This document shows, piece by piece, positions 10,633-22,157 of a stretch of 64,000 nucleotides of DNA. The position numbers were made by a program, and so were the translations under genes. Source of the stretch: Paralithodes platypus (taxonomy: Eukaryota; Arthropoda; Malacostraca; Decapoda; Lithodidae); assembly GCA_032716605.1 (NCBI GenBank), contig CM064512.1:22941810-23005809 (forward strand), read 5' to 3'. Each line of letters opens with the position of its first letter. Positions within the stretch are counted from its first letter, which is position 1. Below the pieces are notes generated by a model. That model made no database searches and was not told the origin of the DNA. It saw only the letters and a list, made by a program, of their open reading frames with translations.

Positions 10633-11236
10633 CAGTCAGTCCCCCTAATACACGTATCCACGGTCCACGTTTACCCTATTCCGCGCCGAGGGGTAAAACA
10701 GGTACTCAAAATCCCTAAAACATTTATTGACCCCAAAAAACACGAATCACAGTTGAAGAGTGGTGTAAAAATGCTGTTTTTTGTATTCCGCGCCACCCCC
10801 CCTCGCTACTCCGCGCGCACACCCGTCGGAGGCCTAGGCATCCCCGGCCCCGTCATTGTCACTGGCCCCGTCCCCGTCTCATATCCCGGGACGGGGGCGG
10901 GGCCCGGTGCCAGTGCCGGGGCCGGGGAAGCCTACGCCTAGGCTATATTAACTCGCCTGTCGCGGGGGTCTGCCTCGGAGCCTCCACTATTCTCACCTAC
11001 TTATAGCATTTATTTTTAATGTAAGGAATGACTTGTTTATGTTTCTATTATTGTGTAATGCTTGGTTGTCCAATTAGTATTGATTTTTATCAAAAATTAC
11101 CGTCAAATGTGGGTGGAAATGCGGGCTGACGCCCATATGTATTTTTCTCCATAAGTTATGTTATCCCCAATGCGTGAATTCCCAATACCCGTCGTGTAAT
11201 TCCGCCCATATATGCGCGGATTGGAGGGACTGACTG
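10633..11236. mobile_element. Tc1/mariner-type MITE, 604 bp
   Basis: The ends are CAGTCAGTCCCCCT and, on the complement of the right end, CAGTCAGTCCCTCC. Each is flanked by the dinucleotide TA (10631-10632 and 11237-11238). TA duplication with such ends fits the Tc1/mariner/pogo superfamily. The interior is strikingly GC-rich around 10780-10980, with C and G runs. There is no transposase frame; the open frame at 10753-10941 is low-complexity. Confidence 0.8.
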
Positions 11237-11390
11237 TATGTATTTTTGTATATTTATACTTGATATTGACAGATTACCTAAATTTAACCTATCCGCGGCG
11301 AGACTCCGATCCGTTAAACGTTGTGAGGGGCGAAGCTATTGCATTAATTTCTGACGAAAATCGTCATTATCCGATAAATATCGTTATTAC

Positions 11391-11851
11391 TTATTCATAT
11401 GCGCCTATTTTATGTTTAATATGAAGATAGTTATATGTTACAACAATAAAACAATTGGGAATAGTATTTGGGGGGTGACAAACACAAAATATTGCCGACC
11501 GGTTCATTCATGGAGTTGACAGAGAGCGAAACTGCACCCTCCCTTCACGAGCTCTCGAGCGAAATTGGAGGTAGTGCGGGCTAGTCTCTCTCTCTCTCTC
11601 CTCCCTCCACACCCCTCCCTTTCGACCTTGAAACCGGGTAGGGAGTTTTGGCGCCATAAATAAACCGATAATCACAGGAATATGAGAAAAATAAGTGATA
11701 ATTGAGGGGGGGGGGGAGTGAAAGGGGGAAGGGGGGAATTTGGACACATGTGGAGGAGTGATAGGATGTATGGAGAGGAATTATCTCACATATTTACACA
11801 TTCCTTTGTTTTGAGTGACAGTGGGATGTTTGGAAAGGCTTTTTTTAGGCC
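11391..11851 (+). repeat. Dispersed repeat family R1, copy 1
   Basis: It aligns in the same orientation with 24943-25395. Shared blocks include ATGCGCCTATTTTA, a CT-rich middle, GATAATTGAGG plus G-rich sequence, GGACACATGTG and TTTGTTTTGAGTG followed by a T-tract and AGGC. It is diverged, with many indels. It has no coding sequence, and its relation to the surrounding inverted-repeat element is not settled. Confidence 0.65.
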
Positions 11852-11995
11852 ATGGTAATGAGGACGCTCGCCCTCCTAGGGTTCAGGCTCATGAGGACAC
11901 TGGCCGTTTATTGGTTAAAGGCGATAATAGGGTTGGGTGGTTGCTGGTAACTACCGTGTTTGATGGAGGAGCAATAATGGTTTGGTGGTTCTCAC

Positions 11996-12653
11996 AACAC
12001 AAACACATAATTCAAACACATAATTTATTGTTTATGGCTTCACCTTTTTTTCCCTAAAATTAATTAATACTCTCTATATTAAAATAGTCATTGAGAAGCC
12101 TTCTTCAATTCATCATAAAATATAGTTTGTAGTAGGGTGTCAAACGAAAGACTGAACAAAGTCAATCCTAATGCAGAGTCGCTTAGTTTTATTATTATAG
12201 TCATATATGGATAACACTGCTATACTCCGTTCATTATAGGTATAGCGGTAAGGGTTGAGCTTTCTGGTCTAATTATAATGAATAGACTATAGTATGAGTT
12301 ACACTGCTGTTCATGGTTTTGGATATGATAAAGTGGCCAAGGCAAGGCAATTTCAAGTAGATTTTCCTGAATTTCTGTGCATATACGTTACAGTCTTAAC
12401 ACCAGATTTTCCTGTCTTGGAAAAACAAACCTTTTATGAAATATTATATCCCTCTGATAATCGTATCCACAATACCGCCATCGTAATTTTATCGCTATTA
12501 ATAATTTACCATAAGTCATAACTGAATATTCATAACGTATTATAGTCTAGATTAAAAGAATATGTGGAAGTTTTGATGTCGCGGGAAAAGCATAAGTTGT
12601 TAATTTACTGGTTTCTTATACATCTAATATCGCCGTAAGATATGATTAAACGG
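11996..12653. other. AT-rich intergenic stretch
   Basis: No gene or repeat family was recognised. A short motif TGGTCTAA..AATGAATAGACTATA near 12265 also occurs near 4778, suggesting a minor dispersed repeat. The BEL/Pao element inserts at the right edge. Confidence 0.4.
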
Positions 12654-13453
12654 TGTGGTAAACTATCAATGGAAGTTAAGTATTACTAAGCTATAATGAA
12701 TAAAATAAAATCAATCTAAATGAATACTCTATATCTAAATTGAATTCAATCTGAAACAAGCTAATTTATATCCAAAGGTCTCGCATAATAAATGTATATA
12801 ATGATAGGGTAAGGTTATAAGGGTTAATATTAGCCAGGAATTAACTCACCAATAGTTCCACGTGGCAATGAGGCAAGGGAGAACGTTTTACCCAATATGG
12901 CGGTGGACAATGGGGAACGAGACTTCGGTCCCAAGACTCGAGTCAAGTTAAAGAAAGAATAAATGATTACATGGGAAGGGACATGATTATTATAATTTAT
13001 GCTTATCTATCAGTCAGTCATGATGTCGATGAGAGCGTCGTAATGGTGTAGCTGTGTGTATTGCTGTATGTGTATTGTGATTAGAGGCACAAAAGCACGA
13101 TCAACTGAGGGCGGAAAATTAGATGTTAACTGGTTGGTGTTCGTGAAGGCTCTGGCGTACCTCAAAAGCACACCTTGCTGCCTTGGCAAACCGCCAGGAG
13201 CCCAAATTATCGTACCGCATTTAGGTTGCTCTATACGATAAATTATATTAATATATACGATAAATTCATATATACTACATAAGACCATGACAATATTGCT
13301 TAATAGCATATTAGGCCTTTTATAACTTAACTTATTTACAATCTTATAATATACGATCTACTCGTCCTACGTCGTGCTGTAGGAGAGATCGTGACGTCCC
13401 AGAGACATACGAGATCACAAAAGAGTCATATTCTATCATATTTATACGATACA
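12654..13453 (-). repeat. BEL/Pao 3' LTR
   Basis: It is the downstream LTR on the minus strand. On plus it begins TGTGGTAAAC and ends ATACGATACA. It matches 19139-19938 with only scattered substitutions (for example near 13047, 13055 and 13290). Confidence 0.93.
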
Positions 13454-13466
13454 CTCCCCCCACAAA
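13454..13466 (-). promoter_or_regulatory. BEL/Pao polypurine tract
   Basis: Read on minus the bases directly before the 3' LTR are TTTTTTGTGGGGGGAG. A G-rich purine run abutting the LTR is the expected plus-strand primer. Confidence 0.75.
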
Positions 13467-13490
13467 AAAGACCTGAACCCCACCTTAAAC

Positions 13491-14059
13491 CTAAAGTTGC
13501 CCAGAGGCTATCTTCTGACGCCACAAGTCGACAGCGCCAGCAGCAGCGCGTCTGGGACGCGTCCCGGTCCGAGAATGATCACCATCAGTATGAGGTGAGT
13601 CGTTCCTTTGAGAATCCTCGGACCCAGCAATAACAGGTGGAGCCTCAGATTGCAATGCGGAATCGAGCTCCAAAGCGTACAAACGTGCGGTAGGACGAAC
13701 AGTAGTTCCAGTGGCTGTCTTCAATAGCGCCACCCGCTCTACAGAGTCTGCCCCCTTGTATACCTCCAATACGCGGCCTAATTTCCAGTATAAACGAGGA
13801 CTATCTTCTTTAATTAAAACAACTTCGCCAACTGTAGGTGCCGTTGGTCTACCAGAGGGAGTAACACTCCTTTCCCTCAATGCTAGCAGATATTCACTAA
13901 TCCACCGTTTCCTAAAATCCTCGATTATCCTGGATATATACTGGTATCTCTTAGACACCGCTACCTCAGAGTACAACGAGGGATCCTCTAACTCTACTAT
14001 GGACTGAAAATCAGATGGAAACGCAGTCAATGGTTTCCCATATAGCAAGTGAGCTGGTG
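13491..14059 (-). pseudogene. BEL/Pao integrase C-terminal domain
   Basis: The frame continues the integrase after two nonsense codons. It encodes the C-terminal DNA-binding-like region, with APTVGEVVLIKEDSPRLYWK followed by GRVLEVYKGADSVERVALLKT. This matches the DUF5641-type C-terminus of BEL/Pao integrases. It ends in a P/R/T-rich tail and a stop at 13491. It is separated from the catalytic core by a TAA at 14060-14062 and a TGA at 14171-14173, all in one frame, which indicates substitutions rather than frameshifts. Confidence 0.85.
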
Positions 14060-14170
14060 TTAATCATTCACGACTGCCTCTATCTCTGTGAGGACTGTCG
14101 TCAACTCACTCTTCTTTAATAGAGCACGTCCTACAATCGCTCTGAGTCCTGACTTTACTATGCCGACACA

Positions 14171-16666
14171 TCATTCCCACATTCCACCAAACCAAGGTGC
14201 CTTAATTGGAATGAACCTCCATTCGCACTTCTTCTCTCCCAAAAAAGTGATGACAGTAGGATCACTACTCATATCCTTTAGATATTTTGATGCTTGGACA
14301 TAAGTGGGAGCATTGTCGCTAAGAATGAGTTGAGGGAATGAACGACGGGCACAAAACCGTCTGAACGCCAGCATAAATTCTTCGCTAGACATATTATCAC
14401 ATAGTTCTAGGTGTACCGCTCTAGATGTCGCACATGTAAACAATAATATATAAACCTTCTCACTCTCCCTCGTCTTCAATGCCTCTGTGTAATCTAATCC
14501 TACCGCTTGGAGAGGTTCTACGTGCTTTACACAGCATTCAGGTAGGGGTGGAGCTGGTCCAGTTGCATATGGTTTACCCTTTAGTCTCTGGCATATTACA
14601 CACTTTCTCACTACGCGTCGAGCTACTTGTCGAACTCTGGGTATCCACCATGTGAGACGTAAATTTGATATAATAAGACATACCCCGTAGTGTTTTACTT
14701 CCCTATGTGCACGTATGATCAATAGATCAGTAACGTGATGTCTTGTTGGCATAAGTATAGGTCGGTTTGTGCCGTCTGGTACACCCGACCACTTCAGGCG
14801 ACCCTCACACCTGATGAGGCCATTGTCTAGGTGCAACCTTAGTTGACGCACTATATTAGGCATTAATGTCTTATTCGAGCTTTTCAAGGATTCTAATTCA
14901 TTGGAAAAGGTTTCTACTTGAACCCATTTGATCAAAGTTACTTCAGCTGCTTTAAATTCACGAGCATCAATGTTGTGACCTCTGTTGCAGAGTTGGCCCG
15001 TTACTTTAAGCTTGAGATTGGATACATATCGCAACACCCAAGCTACAACTCTGACTAGTTTATTATAGTCACCGAATCTTGCCCACTTCATGATAGGACC
15101 CGGTGGCTCATTTGGTTGGGCTGTAACTGCCACTGTTTCCAGTGGCAGAAGTCCCTCACCAACAGCATGCCATATAGTCCATTCACTTTCATGGAGCAGC
15201 CACTTTGGAACATGCCACCACAATTCGGACTTCATTAACTGGCTAGCCGTTATACCCCTAGTTATGAGATCACTAGGGTTTTCCTTTGTATTTACATAAT
15301 GATAAGCAACATCTGGCAAAAGGGCTCTAATCTCATCTACCCTATTCCGCACATAAACTGGCAGAGACTTCTTGCTATGTATCCAGTTGAGTGCGACCTG
15401 ACTATCGCACCATACATGAACGATTTCAATATTTAATTCGCTCTCGTATGCTGCGCGTACATGTTGCACCAGACGTGCTAATAGCAGCATGGCAGTCAAT
15501 TCCATTTTAGGGATAGTTACCTTTTTAACCGGGGCTACCTTGGCCCGGGCTGTAACTAAATGTGCCCCAAATGAAGTAACAACATATATGGCTACCCCGT
15601 ATGCCGTGGCGCTAGCATCGCAAAACGTGTGTAACGTAACGTCACCGAACGCCGCCACTTTACGAGGTATAGGTTTAGTACATAGGATGGCATATTCATT
15701 CAACAACAATGTCCCTTGGTCATTCAGGTCCTCGGGCAAACTGTCATCCCATCCTATTTTACGTCTCCAAACTTCCTGCATTAGAATCCTAGCTCTTATG
15801 GTAACGGGTAATGCTAGACCCAAAGGATCAAAAAATTGCGCAACTTTGATCAACAGACTTCTTTTGGTGTGCGCTCCTGTCTGCTGAGCAAAAGACCTTG
15901 TTTGAAAAGTTAGTATGTCATGTTTAGGTTGCCAGATCATCCCCAAATTTCTGGACTTTTCCTGGTTAAGAGATGCCGTACCATCCACCTGTATTAAACT
16001 CTGAAGATCTTCACTATTAGTAACCCACTCGCGGAGAAATAGATGTGCATCCGCAAACAATCTGCGTGCTTGCCAGTATGCATATAACAAATCATCTTGA
16101 CTATCGCTAGTACCCTGCAAATTGTCAATGTATAATCCGCGAGATAGTTTACTTGTGTCCTCATGAGTGTCAGCTAGATGTTTTCTGATTGTGGAATTTA
16201 ACAAAAACTGCGAGCAAGTGGCCCCAAAGAGTACAACCCGAAAACGGTATATTACGATGGGACTTTCAGAGTCGCCAATGTCGCCGAACCAAAGAAAGCG
16301 GGTAACATCTCTATCTTCCTCCTTTAGCTTGACCATCAAGAATGCTTTCTCGATGTCACTGGTATAGGCGTACTTTCCCAGCCTAAACCGCAATAGATGT
16401 TGGGACAGATCCGACACCATGGACGGACCTGTCAACAGGCAGTCATTCAGACTGGGTTGTTGACCTTGGTGGGCAGAACAGTCATACACCACCCGTATTG
16501 GTGTGGTGACGCTGTCTTTCTTTACCCCATGATGGGCCAGATAGTGAACCCTACCCTTCTTACACGGTTCCTTGACATCGACTCTCTCTATAAAGCCCCT
16601 ATCCTCATAACTCCGAAATACATCGTCATACGCCTGGCGCGTGCTCGGTTCGTTAGACAACTTCCG
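14171..16666 (-). pseudogene. BEL/Pao Pol: RT, RNase H, integrase core
   Basis: About 830 codons are in the same frame as the upstream Gag-protease frame. In order they hold a Pao-type RT (VVYDCSAHQGQQPSLNDCL, TSDIEKAFLMVKL, FGATCSQFLLN, then GLYIDNLQGT at the catalytic motif C), an RNase H-like region (HTFCDASATAYGVAIYV, MELTAMLLLARLV, VWCDSQVALNWI), the integrase zinc-binding region (AHREVKHYG ... CVICQR) and the core (VGLDYTEAL, LILSDNAPTY, APWFGGMWE). Motif C reads YIDN rather than YxDD. I recall YVDN in other BEL/Pao RTs, so it need not be a mutation. The open frame begins after an in-frame TAG, with no ATG, so this is the middle of a polyprotein. Confidence 0.93.
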
Positions 16667-18733
16667 CTACAATGCGCGCAAGCGACCTAATGCCAAACCA
16701 TAGTTGGTAGGCAGGCTTATCTCACTGTTCTTCCAGGGTAAACTAACTTTATATTGCTTGTCTGAGGCACAGTAGCACACAGAGTCGTCAAACATTTGTA
16801 GCGCAACTTCCGAGTCATAATCAGTGTCCATAGGATTAATGCCTATGTGATCCAATCTCCACAGTCGTTCCAGGTCGAACTCGGCAGCCATCTTAGGGTC
16901 ACTAGGTTGGGAATCCTCCCTTCCCAACTCCTCTGCCGCGGTTACATTGACTCTATATATCGAGATCGTGTCGACCAGGACCTTTGACTGTGTAGTATGC
17001 ACCTTTCCGCTCATGCAGTATCCAAATTTAGTGGGGATTAAAATTACACCACACATCTTTTTAAATCCAGGGTATACTACTTCATAATAATGATCCACAC
17101 CAAGTAGAACATGCACCTCACTCTGATTTCCCATGGGATCTGACAAGTTAACCCCCTTGCTACGTAATGCGTGTTCCACCTTCTTCACACCCACAGATAC
17201 ATATTCTGGTAGGGTGTCTACTACGATACAAGTCATGAAGTACCGGTTTTTACGATAGAAATATGAAATCTCCGCTATCTCGTAGTCTTGTTTATCAGTA
17301 ACCCCTGTGAAGCCCTGTAATCGAAGAGTCTCAGCCCCTACGATTCGGTGCTTCAGTCCCACTAGTACGGACCTCTTTATAAAGGAACGTTGAGACCCTT
17401 GATCTAGAAGTACCCGACAAACTTTGTTACTGTCATTACCTTCCATGGGAATCTGTATTGTGGGCAATATAGTGGTGTCTTGCGTGCTACCTAGTGCCAC
17501 AGTTGTAGTCCCCTCATTTTTGACGTCTTTGACTTTATCTGCAGTAGGACACAACTTATCAAAGTGATGTCCTTTGCAGTGGCGACAGGGCCTTAAGTAT
17601 GTAGCAGTACATTGTCCCTGCTTACCATGTTCCCCACTTAGACAACCTACACATAGCTTCAATCTTTTCGCCTGTGCTAGTTTTGTCTCATTTGTCGGGT
17701 ATTTTACGCAGAAACTCCATTTATGTTTGTTGTTACATAGCTTACATAGAATCTGAGCAGGTTTCTTATACGCACCCTCTTTCTTTACTTTAGTCCCCAC
17801 TGTCATGCTTACTGTTCCCCTCTTCTCCACATTCTCACTCCCTCCCGACTCATACATTCTCCCTTTGTTCAACTGTAGATTATTGATCTCCTTACTGAAC
17901 TGAGTTTTGAACTCCCCAAGCTCAAATAATCTTACCTTATCAAGTATTGCCATAGGAAGCTTCTGACGCAATATAATGACTATCATTTCCTGCGTGGTAA
18001 GCCCTAGGGTATCTAGCGATCGAGTATGGCACTCCATATTTGCCCTGAAGTTTGTCAACTCATCAACCTTATACTGTGGTTCTGCAAGCCCCAACAAGGC
18101 AATGACATGGGCCATCTTCAACTGCTCTCTATCCCCGTATGTGGACTCTAATAAGTGTACCGCTTCTAGATAACTACCACCTACTACTGCAAAACCCTCT
18201 ATTAAATGTAAGGCCTCTCCTTCCATTTGTCCCATCAGATAGTGAAACTTGCGGACATTATCCAAAGAGGATTCATGAACCGTAGATCGAAATACGTCCC
18301 AGAAAGCTAACCACTCGGTTAACTTGCCCCCAAATGTAGGAAGATTGAGCTTTGGGAGGTGTACAGTATGTTTTGGGTCAGCCCTTCTATGGGCCTCATT
18401 ATCGCCTCCCTTCTTGCTTGCGACAGCACGCTGTAATAGGCGCTTCGCTCTAAAGACAGGTTCGTCATAGAGGGCGCGATTATCACACTCTGTAACTATC
18501 TCTTCCTCCTCTATCATGTCAGCCACAATCACCTCACTCAGAGCCGTAATACGACCGTGGGTAGCCTGGACGTTATCTAATCTAGCCTCCAAGTCCTCTA
18601 GTTCAGCAGTAGTGATGAAAGTGTTTAAGTCCACAATTAGCCTATTTAATACTCCCCGAAGTCCCGCCCTTTGATTTTTAGGGGCTTTGATCAGCACCCC
18701 ACTAGACGGTGTCTCTTTATCGTTTTTATCCAT
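16667..18733 (-). pseudogene. BEL/Pao Gag and aspartic protease, 688 codons
   Basis: The ATG at 18733 opens the polyprotein just downstream of the 5' LTR leader. The N-terminal half has the BEL/Pao Gag signature HLPKLNLPTFGGKLTEWLAF at residues around 125-145. Cysteine-rich knuckles follow around 330-395 (CKLCNNKHKWSFC, CVGCLSGEHGKQGQC, CRHCKGHHFDKLC). The retropepsin active site appears as VLLDQGSQRSFI near residue 445. DQG instead of DSG is a form I recall in other Pao elements. The frame ends LGRLRAL and TAG at 16667-16669. Pol then continues in the same frame, where a charged residue is usual, so the TAG is probably a point mutation. Confidence 0.92.
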
Positions 18734-19116
18734 TTTGCATGTGACCCTATAGGCTATGTATCTAAATGTTACGTTACAAAAACAACGGCCAAATAGTAGT
18801 CTAATTAAGAGACGCCAACCGGCGGACTTCTATGTTATGGAGAAAAAATATTAAATAGCAATACCTACTAATGGATCATATTGAACAAGAAAAAATGTTA
18901 GGTCAGGTCATATGTCACAGGAAGTCTGAAACGGAAAAGAAAATTAATGGGGAAAGATGATGGGTGGGATGCAGAACTTGGGCAGGTGCAACGATGTGAC
19001 CCTGCATTCCGGCTCTCACCATCGCTTGGCTAGCCTTGCCAGTTTATCATAGAGTTGTTCCTGCATCCTGTTATATGTCCCCTTGTTCATTGCCTTAAAA
19101 TACCTTACTGGTAGCT

Positions 19117-19136
19117 AATTCCCGGGTCTGGGCACC
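19117..19136 (-). promoter_or_regulatory. BEL/Pao primer-binding site
   Basis: On minus, two bases after the 5' LTR, the sequence TGGTGCCCAGACCCGGGAAT begins with the TGG complementary to a tRNA CCA end. The tRNA was not identified. Confidence 0.7.
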
Positions 19137-19138
19137 AA

Positions 19139-19938
19139 TGTGGTAAACTATCAATGGAAGTTAAATATTACTAAGCTATAATGAATCAAATAAAATCAAT
19201 CTAAATGAATACTCTATATCTAAATTGAATTCAATCTGAAACAAGCAAATTTATATCCAAAGGTCTCACATAATAAATGTATATAATGATAGGGTAAGGT
19301 TATAAGGGTTAATATTAGCCAGGAATTAACTCACCAATAGTTCCACGTGGCAATGAGGCAAGGGAGAACGTTTTACCCAATATGGCGGTGGACAATGGGG
19401 AACGAGACTTCGGTCCCAAGACTCGAGTCAAGTTAAAGAAAGAATAAATGATTACATGGGAAGGGACATGATTATTATAATTTATGCTTATCTATCAGTC
19501 AGTCATGATGTCGATGAGAGCGTCGTGATGGTGTAGCGGTGTGTATTGCTGTATGTGTATTGTGATTAGAGGCACAAAAGCACGATCAACTGAGGGCGGA
19601 AAATTAGATGTTAACTGGTTGGTGTTCGTGAAGGCTCTGGCGTACCTCAAAAGCACACCTTGCTGCCTTGGCAAACCGCCAGGAGCCCAAATTATCGTAC
19701 CGCATTTAGGTTGCTCTATACGATAAATTATATTAATATAAACGATAAATTCATATATACTACATAAGACCATGGCAATATTGCTTAATAGCATATTAGG
19801 CCTTTTATAACTTAACTTATTTACAATCTTATAATATACGATCTACTCGTCCTACGTCGTGCTGTAGGAGAGATCGTGACGTCACAGAGACATACGAGAT
19901 CACAAAAGAGTCATATTCTATCGTATTTATACGATAAA
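19139..19938 (-). repeat. BEL/Pao 5' LTR
   Basis: It is the upstream LTR on the minus strand, matching 12654-13453 across its whole length. Its outer tip reads GATAAA where the partner has GATACA, one base altered at the expected CA terminus. The 60-100-codon open frames in both LTRs are coincidental. Confidence 0.92.
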
Positions 19939-20194
19939 CGGCTTAATATCATTACTTTGTGTCTGGCAAAATATTAATGATGACGTCTTCAGAGTTAGTG
20001 TTATCCCTTCAGTGTAGTTGATGTCTCAGTTGTAGTAGTCTGGGTAACCTTAGACGATGTTTGTTTGTCTATGGGTATGAAGGAAACAAAAGGCAGTGAT
20101 GCCTGTAACACCCCGAATTGAAAACAACACATAATAAACGCCAGACTCAATGTTCGTTAAAGTCAACTTTTCTGAATACATGGAACATAAAACA

Positions 20195-20345
20195 GACTAT
20201 TAATATGATGAGAGAGGAACAGGTTGAGGGAGAGAGTTCCAGAGTTTATGTATTGTGTGGACGAAAAACTGGGAAAATGGTGATGGGAATGGGTTGAAAG
20301 GCAGGTGCCACCTATTCTCCGTAAGGGGTGGGGTATACTCCTTCA
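20195..20345 (-). pseudogene. LINE C-terminal tail fragment a
   Basis: The minus translation reads NRWHLPFNPFPS ... FFVHTIHKLWNSLPQPVPLSS. The LWNSLP motif followed by a short acidic/hydrophobic stretch is the typical end of many LINE RT polyproteins. Two other copies lie at 23095-23300 and 24108-24300. Confidence 0.6.
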
Positions 20346-20389
20346 AATTACCAACAAAACAAAATACCTTTAAATTAATATATTCTTTA

Positions 20390-20445
20390 ATAATAATATG
20401 AATAATAATGATAATATCAATAATTATAATACAAATAATAATAAT

Positions 20446-20479
<34 letters not shown>

Positions 20480-20515
20480 GTAGTAATACTCATGATAACA
20501 ATTATAATAATAATA
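20390..20515. repeat. (AAT)n microsatellite region
   Basis: There are about 125 bases of AAT and GATAAT-like units. A chance poly-Ile/Asn frame crosses it. Confidence 0.95.
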
Positions 20516-20569
20516 AAGTAGACGTGCCGTTTTGCCCAAAATCAAAACGGCATACCCAACTCTGCGATG

Positions 20570-20708
20570 GGTCACCATCATCGCTACTAGTCACTATCAC
20601 CATTACTATCATCAGCACTACTACTATTATAGTAATCACTACTACTCTTACCATCACCACTACTACTCTCATCATCACTACTACTGTCATCATCACTACA
20701 ACTACATG
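20570..20708. repeat. Imperfect trinucleotide repeat (ACT/ATC)n
   Basis: Mixed ACT, ATC and ACC triplets run across about 140 bases. The poly-Thr/His/Val frames on both strands are repeat artefacts. Confidence 0.93.
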
Positions 20709-21418
20709 TTATTGTAAACAATTCCACTTAATCTGTTATTAATATAATTATTAGGCCAAATATGGTCAATGATTGTTGCTGTGGAGTGAGTGACTCGTGT
20801 TGGTTTGCATATTGTATTATAAAATATCTTTGAGTGACATGAAGTAGTGAAATCTGCTACTGCATTATCATCTTCATGTCTTAATAGATTGATATTGAAG
20901 TCTCCACCAATATAGCCAATTTTCTTTTCGTCGCTAATAACGGAAATAATATGATCGAATGTCTCCAGAAAATACTTTTAGTCAGAATGAGGCCTCGTAT
21001 ATACAATTGTATCTGACTCCCATATTCTCTATGTAAGCCTTTCATCTCCCATTCGTTCAACATGCCCATACCAGTCCAGCACCCTTCTGTCCACTCTGGC
21101 AGACAAATGTTCCTGCTCCCCCACTCTCCTACATATCTCTTCATTCCTCAATCAGTCTCTACGAGTAACTCCACACATACTCCTCAAGCAGATGCTCTCC
21201 ATCGCATCCAGCTTTCTTCTCTCCTTTTCCTTCAGAGCCCATGTCTCAGCCCCACACAATTGGCACAACAATTCCTTGATACATTGCACTTTTTACTTTC
21301 ATTCCAAGATGTCTTCCACATACTTCCCATTGCTCCGAAAACCTTCCTTCCTTCACACACTCTCTGTTTTACCTCCAGTTCCTTACCTCCACTCCTGCTT
21401 ATTGTTCCTCCTAGATAT

Positions 21419-21729
21419 TTAAAACACTACTTGTTCTAATATTTCCCCATTCAGCCTCACATCTAGATTCATCCTACGATCACCCCTACTACACACCATT
21501 AATTTATTTTTATTTGCGTTCACCTTCAGTTTCCTCCTCCCACAAACAACACCAAACTCTTTGACTACCCGCTTCAGTTTCTCCTCAGAATACGCCACCA
21601 ACGCTGTGTCATCAGCGAACAGCAACTTAATCAACTCCCAATCTCTACCATTCTTCACTACTAAACCCAATCCTCTTCCCATAGTTCTCATTTTCACCTC
21701 CCTTACCCCACCATCCATAAATATATTAA
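21419..21729 (-). pseudogene. LINE L2 RT catalytic segment
   Basis: The segment starts at the TTAA used by the MITE and reads FMDGGVREVKMRTMGRGLGL, then WELIKLLFADDTALVAYSEE, then RKLKVNANKNKLMVCSRGD. The FADD catalytic pair is retained. Downstream on minus, the region 21007-21418 continues as a heavily mutated thumb. Confidence 0.85.
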
Positions 21730-22153
21730 ACCACAGAACCCCAGCGCCGCAGCGTATGCATCGGCAATGTATGTAACGCTAAACCCCAGCGGCGCATAAG
21801 GTGCGCCGTCGTGGTTAATTACTCCGGTCCTATGGCACCTAGAGGGCTCAGATTTGTATGGGAACTGCGTAAGTAAACCACGCAACAATGTAGATGGTTA
21901 AAAACTCTCAAAGTCCAACCGCGTGCGCGTGAGCGTGCAAAAACGTGTTTTTGCATGTTTTTGCCTACCCATTTCCCCAGTTAATTCCGACTTTTGGGCG
22001 CCCCTTAGGACCCCTTAATGACTTAGGGGATCGTTTTTTTGTTGTTTTTCCTTCATTTCTAACCCTTTTCAGGTGTTTTCTGAAACAAAACAAAATTGAC
22101 AACCTGCTGGGCCTGGAGTGTACATTTATATTATATTGCCTAGGGCTCAGTGG
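21730..22153. mobile_element. TTAA MITE inside LINE L2, 424 bp
   Basis: TTAA occurs at 21726-21729 and 22154-22157. The ends contain CCACAGAACCCCAGCG on the left and, on the complement of the right, CCCACTGAGCCCTAGGC. The interior matches the complement of the MITE at 50973-51413, for example CCAACCGCGTGCGCGTGAGC against GCTCAGGCGCACGCGGTTGG. It lies within RT motif B of the LINE. Removing it with one TTAA restores the LINE frame. Confidence 0.82.
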
Positions 22154-22157
22154 GTTA

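Larger units (their letters stand above)
10508..11995. mobile_element. Inverted-repeat DNA element carrying nested insertions
   Basis: An 82-bp arm at 10508-10589 (GTGAGAACCACCAAACCATT ...) is repeated inverted at 11914-11995 with only a few mismatches. A second inverted pair lies inside it. ATCTGTCAATATCATGTATA sits near 10599-10620, and its complement-like counterpart at 11250-11275 reads TATATTTATACTTGATATTG. The inner pair is split by the mariner-like MITE at 10633-11236. The rest holds a dispersed repeat at 11391-11851. No transposase was seen. Exact outer ends and target duplication were not resolved. Confidence 0.6.
12654..19938 (-). mobile_element. BEL/Pao LTR retrotransposon, near full length
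   Basis: Two ~800-bp direct repeats (12654-13453 and 19139-19938), almost identical by eye, bound a 5.7-kb interior. On minus the interior carries Gag, protease, RT, RNase H and integrase in the BEL/Pao order. Next to the 5' LTR is a primer-binding-like TGGTGCCCAGACCCGGG, and next to the 3' LTR a purine tract. Host flanks share ACGG (12650-12653) with AACGG after the right LTR, consistent with a short target duplication blurred by one change at the LTR tip. Three in-frame stops and the high LTR identity point to a recent but dead copy. Confidence 0.95.

Noticed and set aside
13010..13309. 99-codon open frame repeated at 19495-19794
   Set aside because: It is duplicated only because both lie in the two LTRs of the BEL/Pao element; no domain, and LTRs are non-coding here.
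14171..16660. Separate pol gene starting at 16660
   Set aside because: The codon there is TTG and the frame is the same as Gag; it is one polyprotein broken by a TAG.
20390..20710. CRISPR-like or satellite array
   Set aside because: Only simple triplet repeats with no spacers; a eukaryotic microsatellite.
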